Shown here piece by piece: positions 43,041 to 50,161 of a stretch of DNA of 64,000 nt. Position numbers and translations under genes: made by a program. The stretch comes from Polaromonas sp. A23 (GTDB lineage: Bacteria > Pseudomonadota > Gammaproteobacteria > Burkholderiales > Burkholderiaceae_C), in NCBI RefSeq assembly GCF_002001015.1, contig NZ_MUNO01000022.1, forward strand, positions 1 through 64,000. Direction: 5' to 3'. Numbering within the stretch: the stretch's first letter is position 1; each line of letters starts with the position of its first letter. The notes below the pieces were generated by a model. The model had not been told where the DNA came from, did no database searches, and worked only from the letters and a program-made list of their open reading frames with translations.

Positions 43041-43238
43041 CACCGGGTAAGGGGCTGCAACCACAAAACCCGATGCGGTGTTCCATTAAAAAGCAGCCTC
43101 CCCGTGTTATCAAAATCACCTCCGAGGGTGCCTGGAATTTTCCCGGCGCCCTCGCCCACTTTCCAAAGTTCCCTACGTGTCCCAAGTGAAATGTGTCACT
43201 GGGGCCGGCGTTGCACCGGTACCGGTTCAAACAAAAAA

Positions 43239-43269
43239 TTTGAACCGAACACAGCGTCCGGTCGACTCA
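43239..43269 (+). promoter_or_regulatory. ECF promoter 4 (for the CARDB-like protein)
   Basis: TTTGAACC, 16 bp, CGACTCA, ending 72 bp before the start codon at 43342. The -35 block is mirrored by GGTTCAAA at 43224-43231, forming a 23 bp palindrome, but no -10 match exists in the reverse direction. Upstream, 43041-43223 shows no gene. Confidence 0.87.
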
Positions 43270-43341
43270 GTGGGTGCAACACCCGATTCGTTTGATGACG
43301 AATTGCATTTTCTGGCCCTAAACCCCATCAAGGAGATCATC

Positions 43342-44094
43342 ATGCAAAGTATTTTTCTTCTGAAAAAATCCGCCGTATCCCATACCGTGCCAGTGGCGCT
43401 GGCATTCCTGTTTGGCGTGGGCTGCATGCCTGCAGTACATGCCGCCAATCAGGCCGGAGCCCAACAGCTGAAACCTTGCCCACCGGGTACACCCAGCACA
43501 ATTGGCGATTGCGACCGTCGCTATGCCGCACCCGGAGAACCAGCAAAGGCTGCCGTATCCCCGGCAGCCAATCTGCCACTCAAGGCACCGGGGCTGCCAC
43601 CTCCTCCGACGGTGCCCCCACCTGGCGGAAATACCGCTGCGCCGGTTGATCCGAATGCCGCTGAATCCCTGCAGGCGAATGGTTTACCGGACCTTTTCAT
43701 TTATCGTTTTTACAAGACGCCACAGGAAGCAGGTTTGCCAGCAGGTTTTCCGTTGGTTGAGTTTTGCGGCTCAAATGACGGCCTGGGCGGGCCTTCCAGA
43801 CGTGTTTATTTTGAGGTGCATAACCGTGGCTCAGTGCCCTCTCCGAACAGCAAGGTCAGTGTTCGGTTTGTGAATCCGAACACGCAACAGATGCAGACTG
43901 TGAATGTGTCCGTAAAACCGCTAAAGGCTCACTCGCACGTGGCAAAGAAGGTCACCATTCCACAGGGATGTTATTCAGCAGGGTCGAATGCGCTATGCAA
44001 TTTCACCATCACCGCAGATCCCGACGCACAAATTGCCGAGCGCTTTGAAAATAACAATGCGCAACGTGCATTTTGTGTTGGCCCGACGAACTGA
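43342..44094 (+). CDS. secreted CARDB-like domain protein, ECF regulon member
   Basis: 250 residues from the ATG at 43342 (AAGGAG upstream). A signal peptide ends near AVHAAN. A Pro/Ala-rich linker with CPPGTPSTIGDCDRRYA leads to an immunoglobulin-like domain at about residues 117-245. The pattern DLFIYRFY ... VYFEVHNRGSVPSPNSKVSV ... ITADPDAQIAERFENNN is characteristic of CARDB (cell adhesion-related) domains. A role in surface or matrix interaction is plausible. A strong hairpin follows. Confidence 0.82.
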   Translation: MQSIFLLKKSAVSHTVPVALAFLFGVGCMPAVHAANQAGAQQLKPCPPGTPSTIGDCDRRYAAPGEPAKAAVSPAANLPLKAPGLPPPPTVPPPGGNTAAPVDPNAAESLQANGLPDLFIYRFYKTPQEAGLPAGFPLVEFCGSNDGLGGPSRRVYFEVHNRGSVPSPNSKVSVRFVNPNTQQMQTVNVSVKPLKAHSHVAKKVTIPQGCYSAGSNALCNFTITADPDAQIAERFENNNAQRAFCVGPTN

Positions 44095-44114
44095 GGCGCG
44101 CGTTAAAACAGCAT

Positions 44115-44160
44115 ACTGCCACTGCCACTGCCACTGCCACTGCCACTGCCACTGCCACTG
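44115..44160 (+). repeat. ACTGCC hexanucleotide tandem repeat
   Basis: Seven perfect ACTGCC units plus ACTG, 21 bp after the stop codon of the CARDB-like gene. It is non-coding and a likely site of length variation between strains. Confidence 0.95.
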
Positions 44161-44208
44161 GCGCCGGCTGGAGGCATCAGGCCAGGACGCTGAGAAGAGC
44201 AGGAAAGG

Positions 44209-44241
44209 GGCAGCCCGATTGTCAATGCCAATCGGGCTGCC
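44209..44241 (+). terminator. hairpin terminating the CARDB-like transcript
   Basis: Perfect 13 bp stem GGCAGCCCGATTG / CAATCGGGCTGCC with a 7-base loop. The T content after it is modest (TTGAATTTGTG), so efficiency is uncertain. Confidence 0.7.
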
Positions 44242-44357
44242 GTTGAATTTGTGCATTGGGGCATCAGCAGTTTTTTCTATCCCCAGTTACATCCAGGGTG
44301 ATGCACGCCAACAGCAATCAAACAGAAGCAGGCTTAACGTGCCTGCCCCGCCGTTGG

Positions 44358-44591
44358 TCAGGAACCTCGGCCAGGCGAACCGGATGGAAGAGCGCGTGGT
44401 GTCTTAGGATTCGGCTTCACATCAGGCGCCGCCGCCTCTGGGGGCGGATTGGTGCAGCCAAAATCGCCCCAGGTGCAGTGCTCAAAGTCGTCAATCGACG
44501 AGGCGGCCCTGGCCGGAAGGTTTGCGCTTCCCAAGACAAACAGTAGGGAAACAGTTATTGACGCAGTAACTTGCGAGGTGATTGGTTTCAT
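44358..44591 (-). CDS. small secreted protein, ECF regulon member
   Basis: 77 residues with GGAGA 5-6 nt before the ATG. A signal peptide (hydrophobic ASITVSLLFVLGSANLPARA) is followed by DDFEHCTWGDFGCTNPPPEA with two Cys and then a Pro-rich tail. No family recognised. The ECF promoter at 44645-44675 lies 53 bp upstream, which argues that this small frame is real. Confidence 0.75.
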   Translation of the reverse strand: MKPITSQVTASITVSLLFVLGSANLPARAASSIDDFEHCTWGDFGCTNPPPEAAAPDVKPNPKTPRALPSGSPGRGS

Positions 44592-44644
44592 GTGTTCTCC
44601 AATGGTTGAGTTAAGCCACCGGACGCATTGCCTGGCGGCTCCAG

Positions 44645-44675
44645 TGAGTCAGACATTGCCGCACAGTGGTTCAAA
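44645..44675 (-). promoter_or_regulatory. ECF promoter 5 (for the 77-aa protein)
   Basis: TTTGAACC, 16 bp, TGACTCA (one mismatch) on the minus strand. It lies between the 152-aa lipoprotein stop and the 77-aa gene start. Confidence 0.82.
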
Positions 44676-44685
44676 GCATTTGCAC

Positions 44686-45144
44686 TCAGCGTGTGACGCG
44701 GCTCTTGCCCTCTGCGGTGCGTACCTGCACACGATCACCTTTCCTGAAAACCTCGTCGGTCGCCTGCACAACGGAAATTCGCTGTCCATCATCGAGCCGC
44801 ATGCTTATCTCAAGTCCTCTGGTTTTCGACATATGGGCCTCGACGACCTGCCCGGCAAAGCTGCCAGCAACACCACCCAGAACTGACGCCGCGAGCTGAC
44901 CGTTTCCATGGTTACTGGTGCTGCCCAGTGCTGCGCCAACACTGCCGCCAGCTGGAGCGCCAGCGCCGCCGGCCCCACGCTCAATGGTTACAACACGTAC
45001 ATCGGTCACCGTGGCCATGACAATGCTGTGGGCCTTTTGAGTGTCTGCGTCCGTGTAGACATCATTGGAGTAGCTGCGCCAGGCGCAGCCCTGGGTAGAC
45101 AGCACACTGGCCAGCAGGGCGGTAACCAGAAGGTGGCGTTTCAT
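44686..45144 (-). CDS. glycine-zipper outer-membrane lipoprotein (SlyB/Pcp-like), ECF regulon member
   Basis: 152 residues. The lipobox LSTQGC places the lipidated Cys at residue 20. The middle has a glycine-zipper, two-helix segment (GAPAGGSVGAALGSTSNHGN ... VLGGVAGSFAGQVVEA, about residues 60-105), and the C-terminus is a small beta domain (ISMRLDDGQRISVVQATDE ... VQVRT). SlyB/Pcp-like lipoproteins stabilise the outer membrane and are often envelope-stress induced, which fits control by the ECF promoter 31 bp upstream. Confidence 0.9.
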   Translation of the reverse strand: MKRHLLVTALLASVLSTQGCAWRSYSNDVYTDADTQKAHSIVMATVTDVRVVTIERGAGGAGAPAGGSVGAALGSTSNHGNGQLAASVLGGVAGSFAGQVVEAHMSKTRGLEISMRLDDGQRISVVQATDEVFRKGDRVQVRTAEGKSRVTR

Positions 45145-45175
45145 GGTGTTTTCCTTTCAGATGATGGGTCATCAA

Positions 45176-45206
45176 TGAGTCGGAGTTGTTGTGCGGGCGG
45201 TTCAAA
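45176..45206 (-). promoter_or_regulatory. ECF promoter 6 (for the glycine-zipper lipoprotein)
   Basis: TTTGAACC, 16 bp, CGACTCA on the minus strand. Its -35 block is 10 bp from that of promoter 7, so the two divergent promoters sit back to back. Confidence 0.87.
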
Positions 45207-45216
45207 CAAAAAGTTC

Positions 45217-45247
45217 ATTGAACCTTTCACCTCCAACCACCGACTCA
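45217..45247 (+). promoter_or_regulatory. ECF promoter 7 (autoregulation of the sigma operon)
   Basis: ATTGAACC (one mismatch), 16 bp, CGACTCA, ending 108 bp before the sigma-factor start. It implies positive autoregulation. Confidence 0.84.
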
Positions 45248-45355
45248 ACACACATTGACTTCTCCACACACAAAGCACGCCATGCAGGTCTATACTCCCC
45301 AAAATTTCGGTGCCATTGATTCGCTCGCCATACGGGCATCAGTTCGGGAGGTATT

Positions 45356-45994
45356 GTGGGAGATCGTGTTGATCCATCGACGGCCCCGGAAGCTCAGGCC
45401 TTGCAGGCTGACCTTGCCGCCATTATTCGGCGCGACGAGCAAGCCATGAAACGCTTCTACCAAGCCCTGGCGCCGTCGGTCTACCAGTTCTCCATGCGCC
45501 GCTTGAGTGACCCGGTGCAAGCACAGGAAGTGGTTGTGGAGGCGCTGTACGAAGTGTGGTGCCATGCTGCCAGCTTTGCGGGGCAGTCAAGCATTCGCAC
45601 ATGGGTGTTGGGTATTGCCCGTTACAAGTTGCTCGACAAATTGCGCGAACGCTATCGCCATCAACATGTGTCGTTTGATGAGCAACTGGATTCGCAGTCT
45701 GACAACCATGCAGAACCAGAGTCCGACGCCCCTACAGGGTTCGAGCGCGTGGTACAGCGCGAGCAACACGACATGATTGCCCACTGCGCGGGCAAGTTAC
45801 CGCCGGACCAACGGGAAGCACTCCACCTGGCCTTGTACGAGGACATGCCTTTGGCCGACATTGCCCATGTGCAGGCTTGCCCGGAGAACACGGTGAAGAC
45901 CCGCCTGTTTCATGCGCGCCGCAAAATGAAAGAGTGTTTGCAGCGCTTGTTCAGGGATGTCGAAGGCCCGCTGACCGGAGTCCGCCATGACTGA
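45356..45994 (+). CDS. ECF sigma factor of the local secreted-protein regulon
   Basis: 212 residues from a GTG start preceded by GGGAGG. Region 2 runs over about residues 24-95 (MKRFYQALAPSVYQFSMRRL ... SSIRTWVLGIARYKLLDKLR) and region 4 over 145-205 (LPPDQREALHLALYEDMPLA ... CPENTVKTRLFHARRKMKE). No additional domain is present, so this is a classical ECF. The stop overlaps the next gene by 8 bp, and that gene encodes a single-pass membrane protein, the usual sigma/anti-sigma layout. The seven TTTGAACC-N16-CGACTCA sites around it are its most likely targets. Confidence 0.93.
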   Translation: MGDRVDPSTAPEAQALQADLAAIIRRDEQAMKRFYQALAPSVYQFSMRRLSDPVQAQEVVVEALYEVWCHAASFAGQSSIRTWVLGIARYKLLDKLRERYRHQHVSFDEQLDSQSDNHAEPESDAPTGFERVVQREQHDMIAHCAGKLPPDQREALHLALYEDMPLADIAHVQACPENTVKTRLFHARRKMKECLQRLFRDVEGPLTGVRHD

Positions 45995-46682
45995 ACACGA
46001 CACTGATGCAGTTAACAAGCAACAGTTGCGCGAACTGTTGCCGTTTCATGCGAACCAGACGCTGGATGAGGCGCAAGCAGCGCAAGTACGCGCCGGATTG
46101 CAACGGTATCCCGAATTGGCGGCTGAGCTGGCCTGGCTGCAAGGCATGCGAAGAACCATTCAAGACCAACCACTGGACCCGCTGCCCGCCGGCGATCTTG
46201 GGTGGTCAACGCTTGCTGCACGCATCGAAGCGCAACGCCAACCCAAGTTGGCCCGCCCTGCTTCAGCCGGCACCGCCTGGCCTGAAATGCTGCGGGCATG
46301 GCTGCAACGCAACCTCATTCCTGTCATGGCAACCGCCTGTGCCGTACTGGTGGCTCAGGCAGTGGTAATTGCAACAATGGTGCAGCAAGATCCGGGCTAC
46401 GTCGCGGCAGGCGCGCCTGAGCCGGTATCGGGAGCCTCATCGGGGGTTTTGCTGCACGTCACCATCGCTCCAACGGTGACACAAGCACAATTGAGCGAGA
46501 CACTACGCCGCCACAAGGCAACCATCGTGCAGGGCCCGACAGCGCTGGGCATCTACACCCTGCAAATCAAACCCGCAAACGATGGTGGGCCCGAATCGCG
46601 CAATGCGGCGGTTTTGGCACAACGTCTGCAACGCGAGGCAACTGCCGTTTTTGAGACCGTCACGCCCGCTGGAGACCGTTGA
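45987..46682 (+). CDS. membrane anti-sigma factor
   Basis: 231 residues. The cytosolic part has an anti-sigma-like helix start (LRELLPFHANQTLDEAQAAQ) but lacks the zinc HxxxCxxC motif. One membrane helix is at about residues 109-131. The periplasmic part ends in a beta-alpha-beta unit, LLHVTIAPTVTQAQLSETLR and GPTALGIYTLQIK, which resembles protease-propeptide (inhibitor I9-like) folds. It overlaps the sigma gene by 8 bp and its stop is 2 bp from the protease start codon. Role assigned from position and topology. Confidence 0.85.
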   Translation: MTEHDTDAVNKQQLRELLPFHANQTLDEAQAAQVRAGLQRYPELAAELAWLQGMRRTIQDQPLDPLPAGDLGWSTLAARIEAQRQPKLARPASAGTAWPEMLRAWLQRNLIPVMATACAVLVAQAVVIATMVQQDPGYVAAGAPEPVSGASSGVLLHVTIAPTVTQAQLSETLRRHKATIVQGPTALGIYTLQIKPANDGGPESRNAAVLAQRLQREATAVFETVTPAGDR

Positions 46683-46684
46683 CC

Positions 46685-48097
46685 ATGCTCCGCACTGTCA
46701 TATTCATCATGCTGCTGCAAACAGCCTGGGTATCCGGGTCTTGGGCACAACGCACCCCTGATCCCGGCTCATTCAGGGCAGCTCCCACAATACCCAACCC
46801 CGGTTTGGTGAACCGGGGCTCCATAACTCCACCTCCAAGCTCACCGCCAATAACTACGGCACCCGGGAGCCCGCCAGGCACCGTTACGCTACCTGGGCGT
46901 GAAATCAACGTTCCAGGATACCCGGCATTACCGTCCCCGCGAGGCGCGCTTAGCGTCGCCGCGGTATCACCCAGCGACGTTGAGACCGGCCAGGTATTGC
47001 TTGTGTCGAAAGACCTGGCAGCCATGCAGAATGTATTGAACGCTCTGGCTAACGAAAATACGCAGCCAATTGCCTCCACCCGATTGAACACACTGGGATG
47101 GAGCCTTGCGCTGTTTCAGTTTGCCGACCATGCCACGGCTGCACAGCGGGTAACGCAATGGCAGCAACGGTTTTCTCAGCTTAGTGTGGACTTCAACTAT
47201 CTGTATCGGACGCAAGCAGGTGCCGCCGGCAGGGAATATGCCTTGGGCATGCTGGATTTACCGCCTCAGCCCGCGAAAAAAGGTGCGGCATCAAAAGCCA
47301 GCCATCAAGCCCTGCGGTCCGTCCGCGTTGGCATGCTCGACACCGAGGTGATACCCACCGCGTGGCTGCGTGATGTCACGCTCGCGAACAAGCCCTTCAT
47401 GGCAGAAAGTCCAGCCGCGACCTCGGATCTGCCGGCTCCTCCTGCCCACGGCACCGCTATCGCAAGTCTGATTGCGCGTATTGCGCCGTCCATACATCTC
47501 TTTAACGCCGCAGTCATGTCGGCCAAAGGGGAGCAAACCGTTACCACCAGCTACCGGCTAATCCAAGGCGTCGACTGGCTATTGGAACAACGTGTGCAAA
47601 TCATCAACATGAGCCTGTCTGGCCGGTACGATAAAAACTTCGCCATGACCATCGCCGAGCTCATGCAACGTGATGTTTTACTGACAGCCGCAGCTGGCAA
47701 CCACGGCAGCAGCGCACCACCCGCTTACCCCGCCGCCTATGCAAGCAGCCATACCGGTATGCTGGCGGTTACTGCGATCGATGTTGAAGGGCAGCTTTAT
47801 AACCAGGCCAATCACGGCGCTTACATTTCTGTGGCAGCCCCCGGTGTCAATATCTGGGTACCCCTTGCGCCGCCCGCGCCGCACCTGCCTTCGGGTGTTG
47901 CTGCACGCTACGTCAGCGGTACCTCCTACGCCAGTGCCCATGCCGCAGGCGCCGTCGCGTACTGGTTGAGCAAGAGAAAAGTGAGCATGACCGCGCCCTA
48001 CCATTTCTGCGAAACCGCAAAAGACCTGGGCCCCACGGGACGCGACGATGCATTCGGTTGCGGCCTGCTTCAGGTTAACGCGGCGCTCCGGCACTAG
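46685..48097 (+). CDS. secreted subtilisin-like (S8) serine protease of the sigma operon
   Basis: 470 residues from the ATG at 46685. A signal peptide ends near SWAQ and a Pro-rich linker follows. A propeptide-like region (about 95-180, LLVSKDLAAMQNVLNALA ... NYLYR) precedes the catalytic domain. The triad is complete: Asp219 (GMLDTEV), His255 (HGTAIASLIA) and Ser414 (GTSYASAHAAG), with oxyanion Asn339 (AAGNHGSS). The C-terminus is short, with no beta-barrel autotransporter domain. It is the third gene of the sigma/anti-sigma operon, so it may process the regulon's secreted proteins or the anti-sigma itself. Confidence 0.93.
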   Translation: MLRTVIFIMLLQTAWVSGSWAQRTPDPGSFRAAPTIPNPGLVNRGSITPPPSSPPITTAPGSPPGTVTLPGREINVPGYPALPSPRGALSVAAVSPSDVETGQVLLVSKDLAAMQNVLNALANENTQPIASTRLNTLGWSLALFQFADHATAAQRVTQWQQRFSQLSVDFNYLYRTQAGAAGREYALGMLDLPPQPAKKGAASKASHQALRSVRVGMLDTEVIPTAWLRDVTLANKPFMAESPAATSDLPAPPAHGTAIASLIARIAPSIHLFNAAVMSAKGEQTVTTSYRLIQGVDWLLEQRVQIINMSLSGRYDKNFAMTIAELMQRDVLLTAAAGNHGSSAPPAYPAAYASSHTGMLAVTAIDVEGQLYNQANHGAYISVAAPGVNIWVPLAPPAPHLPSGVAARYVSGTSYASAHAAGAVAYWLSKRKVSMTAPYHFCETAKDLGPTGRDDAFGCGLLQVNAALRH

Positions 48098-48142
48098 ATC
48101 CGGCGCGGCCAAACCGCCAATGGTGCTGGCCCCGAACCCAAT

Positions 48143-48171
48143 AAAAAAAGCCGCTGAATCAGCGGCTTTTT
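48143..48171 (+). terminator. terminator of the sigma/anti-sigma/protease operon
   Basis: Stem AAGCCGCTGA / TCAGCGGCTT between an A-run and a T-run, 46 bp after the protease stop. It is almost identical to the hairpin at 40314-40343. Confidence 0.9.
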
Positions 48172-48202
48172 CATGAATGCGAAGCGGCCAATTTTCCGAC
48201 GG

Positions 48203-48268
48203 GCCGCCCCTAGGAAAATTAACCCCCTCGGGGGGCAGCGCATTACACGCAGTGAAAAGCGTGGGGGC
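48203..48268 (-). repeat. family B repeat, truncated
   Basis: Reverse-orientation copy retaining CCCCCTCGGGGGGCAGCGCA and TTACACGCAGTGAAAAGCGT-GGGGGC but not the GC-rich far end. It ends just past the stop codon of the cytochrome c4 gene. Confidence 0.75.
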
Positions 48269-48274
48269 TCAAGC

Positions 48275-48940
48275 TCAACGGAATTTGCTCTGTGGAACGG
48301 TTTTCAGGTCGCCGTCTACCGATGCAAGGTAGTTGGCCAACTGCTTGAGTTCTGTGTTGGTGTACTGCTTGGCCATGCCGGCCATGATGGCGTTGCCGCG
48401 ACCGACTTTTGGATTGTTCTCGGTCTTGTAGGCCTTCAGCGCCACAAACAGGTAGTCAGCATGCTGGCCGCCAATCTTGGGATAGCTGGGGTCAATCGGC
48501 TTGCTGAAATCAGCGCCATGGCAGGATGCGCAGTTGGCCTTGCCAAGCAGGGCCGCAACGGCCGGGCTGGGAGTCTTCACCGTTTTGGAAGCAGCGGCAG
48601 CACTATCGGCCACGCCGTGCTGGCTGTAATAGGCTGACAAATCGGCAATGTCCTGGTCATTGAGTGTGCCAGAGACCCCGCGCATCGTGGGGTGCTTGCG
48701 CTCGCCCTTTTTATAGGCTTGCAGTGCAGCAGAAATGTACCTGGCGCTTTGCCCCGAGATCATCGGGACTTTGTAAACTTCTGGGAAGCTGGCCTGGTAA
48801 CCCTTGATGCCGTGGCAACCAATACACATGGCGATTTTTCCTTCGCCGGCCTTGACATCGCCCTTGATGTCCTGGGAATGGGCCGCCACCGTCACAAATG
48901 AGACAGCAATGGCAAATAACGTGGGGATCAGCTTGGTCAT
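48275..48940 (-). CDS. diheme cytochrome c4
   Basis: 221 residues with a signal peptide (cleaved near AAHSQ). Two class I cytochrome c domains follow, each with a heme motif: CIGCH (in AMCIGCHGIKGY) and CASCH (in ANCASCHGADFSKP). The distal Met ligands are in PTMRGVSGTL and AIMAGMAKQY. Cytochrome c4 is a periplasmic electron donor to terminal oxidases and would fit the aa3/caa3 oxidase encoded elsewhere in this window. Confidence 0.95.
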   Translation of the reverse strand: MTKLIPTLFAIAVSFVTVAAHSQDIKGDVKAGEGKIAMCIGCHGIKGYQASFPEVYKVPMISGQSARYISAALQAYKKGERKHPTMRGVSGTLNDQDIADLSAYYSQHGVADSAAAASKTVKTPSPAVAALLGKANCASCHGADFSKPIDPSYPKIGGQHADYLFVALKAYKTENNPKVGRGNAIMAGMAKQYTNTELKQLANYLASVDGDLKTVPQSKFR

Positions 48941-48965
48941 TTTGCGCGCACAATCAGGTGAGAAT

Positions 48966-49012
48966 TTGTTATATAAAACAGCCGCTGATTATATCTGGGC
49001 CTGCCAGGCCAC
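48966..49012 (+). repeat. family A repeat, copy 10 (degenerate)
   Basis: TTGTTATATAAAACAGCCGC then TGATTATATCTGGGCCTGCC: the hairpin halves are still visible but decayed. It lies between the divergent cytochrome c4 and MoxR genes, in the region where their promoters must be. Confidence 0.5.
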
Positions 49013-49075
49013 CCCCTTCCTGGCTTAAACGCCGCAAATTGCCTCTGACCCCATCGTTCACACCCCCTCTTCACC

Positions 49076-49918
49076 ATGAAATTCCAAGGCTCCAAAAACT
49101 ACGTCGCCACCCAGGACCTGATGCTGGCCGTCAACGCATCCGCCACACTCAAAAAGCCCCTGCTGGTCAAGGGCGAGCCCGGCACCGGCAAGACCATGCT
49201 GGCCGAGGAAGTGGCCGAAGCCCTGAAGCTGCCGCTGTTGCAGTGGCACATCAAGTCCACCACCAAGGCCCAGCAGGGTCTGTATGAATACGACGCAGTC
49301 TCGCGCCTGCGCGACTCGCAACTGGGCGACGAAAAGGTCAAGGACATTCACAACTACATCATCAAGGGTGTGCTCTGGCAGGCCTTCACGGCCGACGAAC
49401 CGGTGGCGCTGCTGATCGACGAGATCGACAAGGCCGACATCGAGTTCCCGAACGACCTGCTGCGCGAGATCGACCGCATGGAGTTCTACTGCTACGAGAC
49501 GCGCGAGCTGATCAAGGCCAAACACCGCCCTCTGGTGTTCATCACCTCCAACAATGAGAAAGAGCTGCCCGACGCCTTTTTGCGTCGCTGCTTTTTCCAC
49601 TACATCAAGTTCCCCGATGCCGACACGATGAAGCTGATCGTCGATGTGCATTTCCCCGGCCTCAAGAAAGAACTGCTGGCCGCGGCCATGAAGACTTTTT
49701 ACGATGTGCGCAACCTGCCTGGCCTGAAGAAAAAACCATCGACCAGCGAACTGCTGGACTGGCTTAAGCTGCTGGTGGCTGAAGACATTCCGCTCGAAGC
49801 GCTGCAAAGCAAGGAAGACAAGGTCGCCGTGCCGCCGCTGGTCGGCGCTCTGCTCAAGAACGAGCAGGACGTCACCCTGTTTGAAAAACTGGTGTTCATG
49901 CAGCGCCACAATCGTTAA
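49076..49918 (+). CDS. MoxR family AAA+ ATPase
   Basis: 280 residues. Walker A GEPGTGKTML is at about residues 34-43, Walker B LLIDEIDKAD near 116-125, then sensor 1 (FITSNNEKELPDAFLRRC). MoxR ATPases act as chaperones that help insert cofactors or mature complexes, usually with a VWA-domain partner. That partner is encoded three genes downstream at 50777. It heads a four-gene run with 3 bp gaps or overlaps. Confidence 0.94.
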   Translation: MKFQGSKNYVATQDLMLAVNASATLKKPLLVKGEPGTGKTMLAEEVAEALKLPLLQWHIKSTTKAQQGLYEYDAVSRLRDSQLGDEKVKDIHNYIIKGVLWQAFTADEPVALLIDEIDKADIEFPNDLLREIDRMEFYCYETRELIKAKHRPLVFITSNNEKELPDAFLRRCFFHYIKFPDADTMKLIVDVHFPGLKKELLAAAMKTFYDVRNLPGLKKKPSTSELLDWLKLLVAEDIPLEALQSKEDKVAVPPLVGALLKNEQDVTLFEKLVFMQRHNR

Positions 49919-49921
49919 GCC

Positions 49922-50161
49922 ATGGCCAACGACACCCGCAAACTCCTGCTCGAAGGCCTGTCCGACGCCGTCGGCTTTGTCGGAGGTGCGTTGTTCGGCT
50001 TCTGGCTGGCCCGCCTTTTCGGTTTCGACATTTTCGCCGCCGGCTATAGCAACAGCACCATTGTAGGCATCCTCATGGTGGGCATAGGCGGCGGCCTGGG
50101 CTTGCAGATAGCGCGGCGCTGGCGCCGCGCCCAGGAGAAAAAGCGGAGCGAAGACGCATGA
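49922..50161 (+). CDS. small hypothetical membrane protein
   Basis: 79 residues with two hydrophobic segments (SDAVGFVGGALFGFWLARLF and TIVGILMVGIGGGLGLQIA) and a highly basic C-terminus (ARRWRRAQEKKRSEDA). It starts 3 bp after moxR and its stop overlaps the GNAT start by 4 bp. No family recognised. Confidence 0.75.
   Translation: MANDTRKLLLEGLSDAVGFVGGALFGFWLARLFGFDIFAAGYSNSTIVGILMVGIGGGLGLQIARRWRRAQEKKRSEDA

Noticed and set aside
43201..43231. Reverse-direction ECF promoter using GGTTCAAA at 43224-43231
   Set aside because: The -35 block is perfect, but 16 bp further the -10 position reads GGGGCCG instead of TGAGTCG, and no gene starts downstream on that strand.
44115..44160. Tandem repeats as a possible CRISPR array
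   Set aside because: The unit is only 6 bp with no spacers and no cas genes nearby; it is a simple hexanucleotide repeat.
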